Below, one piece after another: positions 45,811-53,250 of a stretch of DNA of 64,000 nucleotides. The translations under genes and the position numbers were made by a program. Under the pieces are notes generated by a model. That model was not told the origin of the DNA. It worked only from the letters and a program-made list of their open reading frames with translations, and did no database searches. The DNA is taken from the NCBI GenBank assembly GCA_041739345.1, contig JBGSNZ010000009.1:186001-250000 (forward strand). The letters are read 5' to 3'. Each line of letters begins with the position of its first letter. Positions within the stretch are counted from its first letter, which is position 1. This DNA comes from DIGJ01 sp041739345 (GTDB lineage Bacteria; Bacillota; Clostridia; Lachnospirales; Lachnospiraceae).

Positions 45811-46217
45811 TTTTTTATTTCTACTTCCTCATCTTCGTTTTGCACAAAGTTACTAATTCTTGCAATTTCATCTGCTACAGTGTTAAGGTCAACACCCTTA
45901 AATAGTACATCTACCAATTCTTTTGGTGTTGCAACTTTAAAATGGTCTTGTAACTTCTTGTCACTTAAGGAAGGTTCAATAACACCAGCACAGCAAACCA
46001 ATGAGCTTACTTTTCTTGCCTGAGTCAAATCATAGTTTCCTTTTTTGTCAAATAGCATGGATTGAATTTCTTGCAATCTTTCTGCTTCTACTTCCTGCAC
46101 CTTTACAATAAAAGGCTCTCCGATCATCTGCGAAAGCCTTTTAATCTCGATTTCGCTTGTTGCTTTTTCTCTATACTTTGCAGCATCAATTGTTAATAAT
46201 TTTTCTGTTAAGCTCAT
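45807..46217 (-). CDS. Tail assembly chaperone, first frame (XkdN-like)
   Basis: The 136-residue protein (RLSQMIGEPFIVKVQEVEAERLQEIQ, ARKVSSLVCCAGVIEPSL, ATPKELVDVLFKGVDLNTVADEI) fits the XkdN/phage TAC family. It coats the tape measure during tail assembly. Its last two sense codons and the base before them form the frameshift signal. Confidence 0.88.
   Translation of the reverse strand: MSLTEKLLTIDAAKYREKATSEIEIKRLSQMIGEPFIVKVQEVEAERLQEIQSMLFDKKGNYDLTQARKVSSLVCCAGVIEPSLSDKKLQDHFKVATPKELVDVLFKGVDLNTVADEIARISNFVQNEDEEVEIKN
45810..45816 (-). promoter_or_regulatory. Slippery heptamer for programmed -1 frameshift
   Basis: A AAA AAC in phase with the chaperone frame, directly before its TAA. 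Slipping one base back continues into the 62-codon second frame. Confidence 0.85.
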
Positions 46218-46226
46218 AATTTCCTC

Positions 46227-46655
46227 CTAAATTTCGATTGTATCAAGTAATTCCCAATCCCTAAACACAAAAGGAATTGTTTCTTCACCATTCTTTTTCA
46301 TTTCCCAATCAGCAAGTGTCATTTCTGTGAATACACAACCGACTAATTTTACTCTCTCAGCTCCAAGCGCTGCTGGATCGTCAATCTTTAAAATGATAGT
46401 AAATTCTGTTTGCTTTCCGTTCTTCAAATCGTCACTCATATATTTAATAAATCTAGATGAAAATTTATTGACTTTTAGCTCACCCTTACATTCAAGTCCT
46501 ACGATTTTTGTGCCGTCTACAAGTTGTCGTGTCTGGCTGATTGTTTCTGTTTTTGGTGTTACTTTTGCATTAGCGCTTGTAATCTCCTGAATATAATCAC
46601 TATCAACCCAGCATTCGCCCCATGTTCCGTTTATTACTTGTTCTGATCTATACAT
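46227..46655 (-). CDS. Tail tube protein (XkdM-like)
   Basis: The 142-residue protein starts MYRSEQVINGTWGECWVDSDYI and has the LVDGTKIVGLECKGELKVNKFSSRF and DWEMKKNGEETIPFVFRDWELL motifs of the XkdM tube family. Hexamer rings form the inner tube. It follows the sheath gene by 17 bases. Confidence 0.92.
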   Translation of the reverse strand: MYRSEQVINGTWGECWVDSDYIQEITSANAKVTPKTETISQTRQLVDGTKIVGLECKGELKVNKFSSRFIKYMSDDLKNGKQTEFTIILKIDDPAALGAERVKLVGCVFTEMTLADWEMKKNGEETIPFVFRDWELLDTIEI

Positions 46656-46672
46656 TAGTCACACATCCCTTC

Positions 46673-47740
46673 TTAAATGTTGATTGGAAGATTAATTTCT
46701 TCAATTGCATCCAAAATTTTAACTGTTGCCTTCAAAAAAACTTTATCGTCCGTATCATAAACTTTGATTTCATCATCTGACATTTCATCTGTTGCAATTC
46801 CTTTTGATTTTAGATATGCCCGTTGCAATGCAACATCTATTTCAACCATTCCACTCGATAAAACTCCATCTAGTACTAATTGCTCAAAATATCCTCCAAT
46901 TGCACTTATCAAGAGACACTTATTGTCATAGTTGTTTGAAAATTTTCCGATATAGCTATCCTCTGCTGTCTTAGTAATATCATCAAAAATCATGTCTGTT
47001 GCATCTACAATTTTTATTTTCTTAAACTGACTTCCCTTATCGGCTGTTGTTGTAGTCAGTGAATTAATTCCTCGTCCAACTTTTACCTTTTCACCATCAA
47101 AAAATACAATAAACTTACCAGCGTCAATTGCTGAATTCATTTCATTTTTTGTTAGACGTGAACAATCCGTCAGCTCACTAAGCGGTGCATATGTACAGCT
47201 AATCGTGAGTGGCGTACCAGCAATTAACCCTGCAATACGTCCGCAATATTTTTCTGTAGTATAGGTAGTGGTTCCATTTTTAAACTCTGCTGTTGCAACA
47301 TTAATAATTCCCTCGTGATCACCAAGCGTATTCGGTAATACAGCTTTTACTTTCCTTCCAGCTGCTCTTTGCGCTTTAATCCAGGTAAGAATCTCTGTTG
47401 TTTTTCCATCTATTTCTACCGTTGGAATTGCTAAATAATCAAATTTATTAACACCAAAGTAGGTTAAAGCTGGTGAATAATCATCCGCTGCTTCGTCTTT
47501 GATTACATATGCAATTACTTTCTTTGGTGCATTTATATAACCCATAAGAGCAAGCTCAATCTGCTTTTGGTTTTCCACTGTCAAAGTACTTGGAATATCA
47601 GTTGTATCCAGTACTATTACAGGGTTAGTTTGTGGAAGTGTAACTTCTTTTAAAATTAATGCTACAATCCCTCGTTCACCACGTTTTACTACTTGAACTG
47701 CCTTTTCTGAAAAGCTTACATTTACACTAGGCATTGCCAT
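46673..47740 (-). CDS. Tail sheath protein (XkdK-like)
   Basis: The 355-residue protein matches phage sheath proteins: N-terminal MPSVNVSFSEKAVQVVKRGERGIVALIL, central KVKAVLPNTLGDHEGIINVAT, VGRGINSLTT and the C-terminal ATVKILDAIEEINLPINI. The sheath shows that the particle is contractile (R-type rather than F-type). Confidence 0.95.
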   Translation of the reverse strand: MAMPSVNVSFSEKAVQVVKRGERGIVALILKEVTLPQTNPVIVLDTTDIPSTLTVENQKQIELALMGYINAPKKVIAYVIKDEAADDYSPALTYFGVNKFDYLAIPTVEIDGKTTEILTWIKAQRAAGRKVKAVLPNTLGDHEGIINVATAEFKNGTTTYTTEKYCGRIAGLIAGTPLTISCTYAPLSELTDCSRLTKNEMNSAIDAGKFIVFFDGEKVKVGRGINSLTTTTADKGSQFKKIKIVDATDMIFDDITKTAEDSYIGKFSNNYDNKCLLISAIGGYFEQLVLDGVLSSGMVEIDVALQRAYLKSKGIATDEMSDDEIKVYDTDDKVFLKATVKILDAIEEINLPINI

Positions 47741-47745
47741 ATTTA

Positions 47746-48183
47746 CTACCTCTTTTCTTCATTTAAACTAATTTTTTGTGCCACCTTGCTCGTTTCTGTT
47801 TTTTCGTTCGCTTCAAAATATTCGATATTAATACTAATCTGTAAAATATTTTTGTTATCACCGATAAACTCATAATCACTGTCTGTAATTCTCAGTTTTT
47901 TATTGTTTACCGTTAAAAAATATCCAAACAACTCAAATATTTCATCTGCCTTTTGTAAGTTATCAATTTCGTTCGTAGCACTTTGAAAATAATTGATTAA
48001 TACTGTGTAGGCTTTTAATTTAAAATTAATACCTTCGTTTGAAATTTGCTTTGGAATCAGCGAAATAAAATAAGAAGGCTTATCAAAACCTTCTGTTACT
48101 TCATTCCCATAAATATTTATTTCTGGATATTTGCTTTTAAGGAGTGATTTTATAGCCATGTATATATCATTAATTAATATCAT
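47746..48183 (-). CDS. Tail terminator-like protein (DUF6838-type)
   Basis: The 145-residue protein (KSLLKSKYPEINIYGNEVTEGFDKPSYFISLIP, NYFQSATNEIDNLQKADEIFELF) fits the small protein that precedes the sheath in PBSX-like tails and caps the finished tube. It overlaps the preceding gene by 4 bases. Confidence 0.78.
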   Translation of the reverse strand: MILINDIYMAIKSLLKSKYPEINIYGNEVTEGFDKPSYFISLIPKQISNEGINFKLKAYTVLINYFQSATNEIDNLQKADEIFELFGYFLTVNNKKLRITDSDYEFIGDNKNILQISINIEYFEANEKTETSKVAQKISLNEEKR

Positions 48184-48623
48184 GAAAGATCACACTCCTT
48201 TATAATTTCATTTAACAATTCATCCATTTTTGATGGCAAAACATTCACTGCATAGTTATCACACATATTTTTCACCACATGATTTCCATCCACCCAGATT
48301 ATTTTCCCATCACTATTGACTTGGTTACACCCATTTTCTACAAGATTAAACTCTTCTGAATTTGCACTAAAATCAACATCTATCTTATCATTGCATACCC
48401 TTGTTTTTCCAATAGAATACCCTTCAATGGATGTCAGTTTACTTATTTTAGCGTAATCATCATTTTTTACAACTTTTTTCTCTTCTGAAGCAACATCTTT
48501 TCTGAAAATGTTAGCTATATCCCTAAGTCGTGATTCTGCTATATCTGGATAACACCGAGATGCTTTTGTTAGGTCCTTACTTAAATCATTTAAACCCTTT
48601 AAGTCAAAACCAATATCAGACAC
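48180..48623 (-). CDS. HK97 gp10-like connector/tail component
   Basis: The 147-residue protein starts at GTG with GGTGA upstream. FDLKGLNDLSKDLTKASRCYP and a late GNHVVKNMCDNY fit gp10-like head-tail joining proteins. It is the first gene of the tail operon. Its presence without any head gene suggests descent from a full phage or use as a tail cap. Confidence 0.72.
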   Translation of the reverse strand: MSDIGFDLKGLNDLSKDLTKASRCYPDIAESRLRDIANIFRKDVASEEKKVVKNDDYAKISKLTSIEGYSIGKTRVCNDKIDVDFSANSEEFNLVENGCNQVNSDGKIIWVDGNHVVKNMCDNYAVNVLPSKMDELLNEIIKECDLS

Positions 48624-48810
48624 TGTATCACCATTCCCTTTCTTATTTGCTTCATTAATAAAGCACTTAATTCAAAAACTAAATCTAATTTGCCGAATTA
48701 TCCTCTCTCTTCATTATAAAAACCTCCTTTCTTTTAATTGTGTTGTACACTATTTATTAAAAAATCCGAATTCGGGTATTCTGATTCAGATATTTAATAC
48801 TATTGTATTA

Positions 48811-48972
48811 TTACCTAATTTTGCACCTTCCGTCTGGTACTTTCCCATATACAACTCCACCATTTACATTCGTTGATGTTTCTTTGCCACAGTCACGCTT
48901 ATACTCTCTTACTAATGGGCACAAGATGCAATTCTTAATCTTTTCATCTAGTACCACTTTTTTTACTTTCAT
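48811..48972 (-). CDS. Small cysteine-rich phage protein
   Basis: The 53-residue frame (MKVKKVVLDEKIKNCILCPL ... PDGRCKIR) has AGGAG 8 bases before the ATG and a CxxC...C...C pattern that could bind zinc. Family unknown. The 187 bases between it and the tail operon hold an AGGAGG site with only a nine-codon frame (MKREDNSAN), perhaps a deletion joint. Confidence 0.6.
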   Translation of the reverse strand: MKVKKVVLDEKIKNCILCPLVREYKRDCGKETSTNVNGGVVYGKVPDGRCKIR

Positions 48973-49022
48973 TCTTTCAACTCCTAACTAATTATCTAAA
49001 TTGCAACCACCAATTTTTCCAT

Positions 49023-49060
49023 TATAAAAGCCTATAACTTAATAGTTATAGGCTTTTATA
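49023..49060 (-). terminator. Strong hairpin after the phage tRNA-like gene
   Basis: Perfect 17-base arms (core AAAGCCTATAACT) and a 4-base loop lie 13 bases after the tRNA 3' end on the minus strand. The arms themselves end in TTTTATA. Confidence 0.85.
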
Positions 49061-49073
49061 AATAATTGGAGAA

Positions 49074-49146
49074 TCGGAACTATAGGATTTGAACCTATGA
49101 CCTTTCGGATTATACCGAATGCTCTGCCATGCTAAGCTAAGTTCCA
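49074..49146 (-). tRNA. tRNA-like gene with a 6-base anticodon loop (anticodon uncertain)
   Basis: A cloverleaf can be drawn: acceptor TGGAACT/AGTTCCG (one T-G pair), D-stem GCTT/GAGC with GG in the loop, T-arm ATAGG TTCAAAT CCTAT, 5-base variable loop. The anticodon stem TTCGG/CCGAA encloses only TATAAT, one base short of the usual seven, so the anticodon cannot be read safely (UAU or AUA are possible). No CCA is encoded directly. It may be a defective or unusual phage tRNA. Confidence 0.6.
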
Positions 49147-49230
49147 ATGTTGCCTACCATCATTTGTGTATTGGTAGGCTATGTGTTCTAAGGAGGTTAA
49201 ACAATCTTTGTCTAAATATAATATATCACA

Positions 49231-49638
49231 TTATCTATGGGCATTGTGGGCAAATTGTCCATAATATTTTCTAGATGCTGTTCTCCTGTCCATTCCTATT
49301 TCTTCGCCTATTTGATCCCATGACAAATTATTAATACTTCGTAACCTTATGATTAGTCTCAACTCCACATCTTCAATTTCGTTTATGTATCTCTCGATTC
49401 TTCCACGCAATATAAAAAGCTCTGTTATCTTTATCTCTATTAATTCCTCTACTTCTCTAATCTTTATTGCCCTTTCCGAAACACTGTCACTTATACCACT
49501 TCCAAATGGCATTCCACTAATTTTCTGAGCTTTTATGTATGACATAGAATTCAATTCTTGCTTTTGTACTTTTAACAACTCAATTTCTTTTATTACCCAA
49601 TGAAGTTGATTTAATTCTTTTTCAGTCAGTTTTATCAC
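49231..49638 (-). CDS. Phage late-transcription regulator (DUF1492/ArpU-like)
   Basis: The 135-residue protein is helical and ends in a sigma-70 region-4-like helix-turn-helix (LSWDQIGEEIGMDRRTASRKYY). Such proteins precede late genes in Clostridia phages and activate them. A GTG start is likely. A 28-base hairpin (GCCTACC/GGTAGGC arms, 49153-49179) lies between it and the tRNA-like gene. Confidence 0.75.
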   Translation of the reverse strand: MIKLTEKELNQLHWVIKEIELLKVQKQELNSMSYIKAQKISGMPFGSGISDSVSERAIKIREVEELIEIKITELFILRGRIERYINEIEDVELRLIIRLRSINNLSWDQIGEEIGMDRRTASRKYYGQFAHNAHR

Positions 49639-49661
49639 CCTTTCTCTAAACAGCTGTCATT

Positions 49662-50420
49662 TCATCTCAATAACCTAGCTTCAATATTTTGGTAATCCGT
49701 CTTTGAATATTTTCTCTGTGGAAAGCAGTTAAAATCATTTTGTCTAGATGGTCTTTTTGGTGACTCGTCCAACCTTTTTTCCGTCCTACTCCAATTTCTC
49801 ACCGCTGCTTTCCAGTCTTTCATTTTGTTTTTACCAACCATCCAACCTTTTGATGAATAGAAGTCTATAAACCGTTCTGCATCTACATTTATACCCTTTT
49901 CGTTGCAATATCCCATCACATTCTCAACGGAAGGTGCTACAAAGTTTTTGTTTTCTGATTGTTGCTGTGAATACTCTGCACCACTATCTTTACTAAACTT
50001 ACATACACTATTCTTACCTATGCTATGCTGTGGTTCCACTATGTTACCATTTGGTAAACCAAGCTCTAATATCACCTTATTTTCTGTATAAGATTTGTTT
50101 TCTTTTATTTCAATCAACGACTTTTCTTCTAGGTAGACTGTTTGATTGTAACGATCTTGTCTGATTGTATTATGTATTCTCCAATGCTTTATTACGATTA
50201 CACCACTTTCAAAAGTCAAAACATATCTTTTTGCAATAAGAATTTTTAAATCATCCTCGGTTGCTCCTACCATTCGTTGTATCGTTTTTGGCTTGTCTAC
50301 AAATCCATCATCATCTGCTCGCATATTTAGGTGGAAGTATAATGCCTGTGTTGATAATGGCATACAAAGGAATGCGTCACTATCAATAATCTGCTTGGAA
50401 AACATTCTTTTTTCTGCCAT
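49662..50420 (-). CDS. Phage replication initiator/organiser protein
   Basis: The 252-residue protein has an N-terminal winged-helix-like part (1-100; FSKQIIDSDAFLCMPLSTQALYFHL, GFVDKPKTIQRMVGA) and a C-terminal DnaD-like tail (VMGYCNEKGINVDAERFIDFYSSKGW, WKAAVRNWSRTEKR). Phage proteins of this kind load the host helicase. No other replication gene is left intact nearby. Confidence 0.8.
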   Translation of the reverse strand: MAEKRMFSKQIIDSDAFLCMPLSTQALYFHLNMRADDDGFVDKPKTIQRMVGATEDDLKILIAKRYVLTFESGVIVIKHWRIHNTIRQDRYNQTVYLEEKSLIEIKENKSYTENKVILELGLPNGNIVEPQHSIGKNSVCKFSKDSGAEYSQQQSENKNFVAPSVENVMGYCNEKGINVDAERFIDFYSSKGWMVGKNKMKDWKAAVRNWSRTEKRLDESPKRPSRQNDFNCFPQRKYSKTDYQNIEARLLR

Positions 50421-50423
50421 TAA

Positions 50424-50588
50424 CTATTCTCCCTTACGAAACATATTTTTATATATTGAAAATTCCTTTGTTTCCACTCCCTTAACTTCCTCTACAACTG
50501 TTTCGCCAGTAGAAGTTTCTGTGTACATGAAACCAGCAATAAATTTAATACCGTCTATAATAGCTTTCCTATTTCTATATTTATTCAT
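50424..50588 (-). pseudogene. DUF1064-like gene with an internal deletion
   Basis: Fifty-four residues join an N-terminal block (MNKYRNRKAIIDGIKF) directly to what looks like a C-terminal block (GETVVEEVKGVETKEFSIYKNMF) of DUF1064 phage proteins, normally about 110-130 residues. The frame is kept across the joint. It ends 3 bases before the replication gene. Confidence 0.6.
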
Positions 50589-50679
50589 TTAGCTCCTTCC
50601 AACGATCCATAAGGAGAGAATCCGGGATTGTACGATACATTGCCTTTTCGTAGGGTATTGGTTTATCGAAAAATCGCAT
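50581..50679 (-). CDS. Possible 32-residue phage protein
   Basis: MRFFDKPIPYEKAMYRTIPD plus 12 more residues overlaps the start of the DUF1064-like remnant by 8 bases, as phage genes often do. The ribosome binding site is weak (GGAG 14 bases away). Unrecognised. Confidence 0.4.
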   Translation of the reverse strand: MRFFDKPIPYEKAMYRTIPDSLLMDRWKELNE

Positions 50680-50700
50680 AATTCAAATGCTTCTCCTGTT

Positions 50701-50838
50701 TCATTTCTCATCAAGATCTTTTACCTCAAAATGTATATATTCAAATCGTTTTGTATTATCTTCATGCTTTTTTTCACAGTCGCATTTTTCTCCAAAATCT
50801 AAACTAGCATGACATATTGGACATTCTATAAATTTCAT
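50701..50838 (-). CDS. Small zinc-ribbon-like phage protein
   Basis: The 45-residue frame starts MKFIECPICHASLDFGEKCD and has CxxC followed by CxC, a probable zinc knuckle. AGGAA lies upstream of the ATG. Function unknown. Confidence 0.55.
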   Translation of the reverse strand: MKFIECPICHASLDFGEKCDCEKKHEDNTKRFEYIHFEVKDLDEK

Positions 50839-50871
50839 TGATTAATATTCCTTTCTGGTGGTATGTTTATG

Positions 50872-51051
50872 TTAATTATTTTGTTCTTTACTGTATTCAT
50901 CAAAACGAATAGCCCAGTCCCTACTTTCTTTTGATGGAATATGAACATCAGAAATCAGAAAATCAATTCCCACTTCAAAATATTCTGCTACAGTCTTAAC
51001 TTTTCCTAAGGATGGATTTTTACTATCCCAGTTGTGAATTATAACAAATAA
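50872..51051 (-). pseudogene. 5'-truncated XRE-type regulator remnant
   Basis: Fifty-nine codons with no start read HNWDSKNPSLGKVKTVAEYFEVGIDFLIS, the second half of a Cro/CI helix-turn-helix, similar in layout to the intact rightward repressor at 51282. The first helices are missing. Confidence 0.6.
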
Positions 51052-51084
51052 TCACCTACCTTTTTCTTAAATTAAAATATGCTA

Positions 51085-51113
51085 TTGACAAAGATTAGAA
51101 AATATTCTATTGT
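51085..51113 (+). promoter_or_regulatory. Rightward promoter of the repressor region
   Basis: TTGACA, 17 bases, TATTGT, about 170 bases before the repressor start. It faces the leftward promoter at 51210-51238. Confidence 0.55.
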
Positions 51114-51209
51114 TAGTTTGTAGACTATAAATAGTATAAAGACTTAGATTATTAGATTACTAATTCTAAATTTTATTATTTCCCCAATGTAATATTAGCC
51201 TGTGGACTA

Positions 51210-51238
51210 ATATTATTAGTTTTTAACCTAATTGTCAA
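51210..51238 (-). promoter_or_regulatory. Leftward phage promoter
   Basis: TTGACA, 17 bases, TAATAT on the minus strand, reading towards the early phage genes. CTATTGACAA is shared with the facing promoter. Confidence 0.7.
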
Positions 51239-51281
51239 TAGTTTTTTGTCTATTTCAAGAATATTTTTAGGAGGTAGACTA

Positions 51282-51596
51282 ATGTGTAATTTGTTTTTAG
51301 TGGTCCAAGGTCTATGTAAGTCTAGAAATACGACTATTGCATCATTAGAACGAGAATGTGGTTTTGGAAATGGAACTGTAAAGAAGTGGGGTAACGCTAT
51401 CCCCTCTGGAGACAGGCTTGCCAAAGTCGCTGACTATTTTAATGTATCGACCGATTATCTTCTAGGTAGAGAATCAAAAGATGATGTTTGGGTACCTAAC
51501 ACTATTGCCGCTCATTTTGATGGGGATGCATTTACAGATGAGGAAATGGAAGATATATCTAACTATATTGAATTTGTAAAAAGCAAAAGAAAATAA
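51282..51596 (+). CDS. Cro/CI-type repressor
   Basis: The start is the ATG at 51282 (MCNLF), with AGGAGG 7 bases upstream; the frame opens 12 codons earlier without a site. The 104-residue protein has an XRE helix-turn-helix (about 10-62; TTIASLERECGFGNGTVKKW, LAKVADYFNVSTDYLLG) and an acidic tail (FTDEEMEDISNYIEFVKS). It is the probable repressor of the leftward phage promoter. Confidence 0.88.
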   Translation: MCNLFLVVQGLCKSRNTTIASLERECGFGNGTVKKWGNAIPSGDRLAKVADYFNVSTDYLLGRESKDDVWVPNTIAAHFDGDAFTDEEMEDISNYIEFVKSKRK

Positions 51597-51629
51597 TTGA
51601 ATATATTTATTATAGGGGATTGATATTAA

Positions 51630-52130
51630 TTGAATAATTACGAGAAATTATTGCAAGATGCATTTGATATTGGATTAAACATTGATGAAAATGTATTTTT
51701 CAATACTCAACGTATAAAAGGGATGTACGTTGACGGGAATATTGCTTTAAGCAATAAATTAAATAATAATATAGATAGATTTTGCGTATTATCAGAAGAA
51801 GTAGGGCATCATATGACCTCTTCTGGAAACATTATTGACTATAAAAAAACAGAATCTATTAAACAAGAAAGAAAAGCTAGGGCTTGGGCATATGATAAGT
51901 CAATTGCCCTTAAAGGTATTGTCGAAGCATATGAACAGCATTGCTCAAATTTGTGCGAAATGGCCGATTACTTAGGAGTCCCCGAGCTATATCTTAATGA
52001 CGCACTCTCTTACTACAGAGAGAAATTTGGAATTTGTACAAAATACAAAGAATACACAATTTACTTTGAACCAAATTTAGGAGTTTTGAAAAATTTTGTA
52101 GGGAATAATACAGCTCAGGCTGATTATTGA
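51630..52130 (+). CDS. ImmA/IrrE-like metallopeptidase
   Basis: The 166-residue protein starts at TTG with AGGGGA upstream and follows the repressor by 33 bases. Its centre LSEEVGHHMTSSG resembles the zinc site of ImmA-type proteins (LAEELGHHYT form, with EExxHH instead of HExxH). ImmA cleaves the phage repressor in ICEBs1, so the pair suggests anti-repressor control (known from that system; inference here). Confidence 0.8.
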   Translation: MNNYEKLLQDAFDIGLNIDENVFFNTQRIKGMYVDGNIALSNKLNNNIDRFCVLSEEVGHHMTSSGNIIDYKKTESIKQERKARAWAYDKSIALKGIVEAYEQHCSNLCEMADYLGVPELYLNDALSYYREKFGICTKYKEYTIYFEPNLGVLKNFVGNNTAQADY

Positions 52131-52204
52131 AATAGATTAATATAAACAACTAGTTGACAACTTATATTTCATGTTTTTATAGAATATTTTGTATGGGATT
52201 AGAT

Positions 52205-52220
52205 ACAAAAAAACAGGCTT
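52205..52220. other. Candidate right attachment site
   Basis: It shares AAAAAACAGGCTT with 35596-35610 and forms one arm of the tRNA-Thr terminator. Proposed only from position and sequence identity. Confidence 0.3.
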
Positions 52221-52252
52221 GACCTTCACAATAAAGGACTTAAGCCTGTTTT
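52207..52252. terminator. Bidirectional terminator between ImmA-like gene and tRNA-Thr
   Basis: Eleven-base arms (AAAACAGGCTT/AAGCCTGTTTT) have an inner CCTT/AAGG pairing and T-runs on both strands. It serves tRNA-Thr on the minus strand and phage transcripts on the plus strand. A TTGACA with TATAGA at 18 bp lies at 52154-52183, so a very short rightward transcript is possible. Confidence 0.85.
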
Positions 52253-52260
52253 CATTTTTA

Positions 52261-52333
52261 AGCTAGCGACGGGAATCGAACCCGTGACCTCAACACTACC
52301 AATGTTGCGCGCTACCATCTGTGCCACGCCAGC
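52261..52333 (-). tRNA. tRNA-Thr(GGT)
   Basis: Full cloverleaf: acceptor GCTGGCG/CGCTAGC, D-arm, anticodon stem CAACA/TGTTG with loop TTGGTAG (anticodon GGT), and T-arm with TTCGATT. CCA is not encoded. Confidence 0.95.
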
Positions 52334-52451
52334 ATCATAAGATTTAACACCTTACGAAATAAAATTTTAGCACAGTTTGGTCCTAGTTGTCAATCCTATT
52401 TTTGAAACATTTTGAAAAAAATTAAGAAAACAGATTTCTTTGTATTGCGTC

Positions 52452-52997
52452 TCAAGTAATATAGGCTGAGTTTATATAATAGTCACTATAAATCTTCTTT
52501 CCATTCTCCTGCTTTTTGTAACTGCGGATTCTAAAATAATAAGATTGATTTGATTTTAATTGCTTCTTAGTATAAGATGTAATTTCATTTTTTTTAATGA
52601 CTTTTATTTTCTTATATTTTCCACTATAATTCGTCGATATATATATATCATATCCATCGGCACCGCTTTTCTCTTCCCTCTTTAAAACAGCCTTCTTTTT
52701 CTTGCTTTCAATATTGAAATATACGATAGAAAGAGGGGGTGTTATTTTTTTTACTTTGGAATAGTCACCGTATGAATATACACCATCCTGCTCATCATGA
52801 TCATAGGCTTTGATGCGATACTGGTAGGTAACGCCCTCTTCCGGTGAATCATAATAATATTGTATACCGCTAGTTGAATTAGTTTCTCCTATTTGTTGGA
52901 ATTCTTCCGCATCAGGTTTCCTACGTTATATGATATAACCTTCTGCATTGCTAATCTTACTCCACTTTAATTGAATATTAAATCCAAACTCATACCT
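52452..52997 (-). pseudogene. FN3-domain secreted protein remnant with a nonsense codon
   Basis: The frame reads an FN3-like region (QLKWSKISNAEGYII, stop, RRKPDAEEFQQIG ... YQYRIKAYDHDE ... SVVYFNIES-like second module ... YFRIRSYKKQ) and ends at 52452. The TAA at 52926-52928 falls where FN3 domains normally have Y or S in GYxIYRR, so a one-base change of a Tyr codon explains it. No start or signal peptide is seen upstream. This fills most of the 917-bp gap between tRNA-Thr and sigH. Confidence 0.72.
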
Positions 52998-53136
52998 TTG
53001 ACTGCGAAATAATAACTTCAATAACAATAACAGGAATCCCTTTGTTTCTGTCCGCCATCACTAACCAAAGCGAAATATAGCTTTTTTTTCACTTTACGTA
53101 ATGATGATTTTAAAATTTTACACCAAAGAATGATAT

Positions 53137-53222
53137 GCCAAAAAATAAAACGGTCCGTTCAAAACGAATGATACGATACACAATCGTATTGAGTTTTGAA
53201 CGGACCGTTTTATTTTTTTGGC
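53137..53222 (-). terminator. Very long terminator hairpin after sigH
   Basis: Perfect 25-base arms (core AACGGTCCGTTCAAAAC) with an inner ATACGAT/ATCGTAT stem, then T-rich sequence, 29 bases after the sigH stop. Confidence 0.9.
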
Positions 53223-53250
53223 AACCCCACTACTAAAATTTTTCCCAGCA

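Noticed and set aside
48630..48760. AGGAGG followed by a nine-codon frame MKREDNSAN before the tail operon
   Set aside because: Too short to call a gene; noted only as a possible joint left by head-gene loss.
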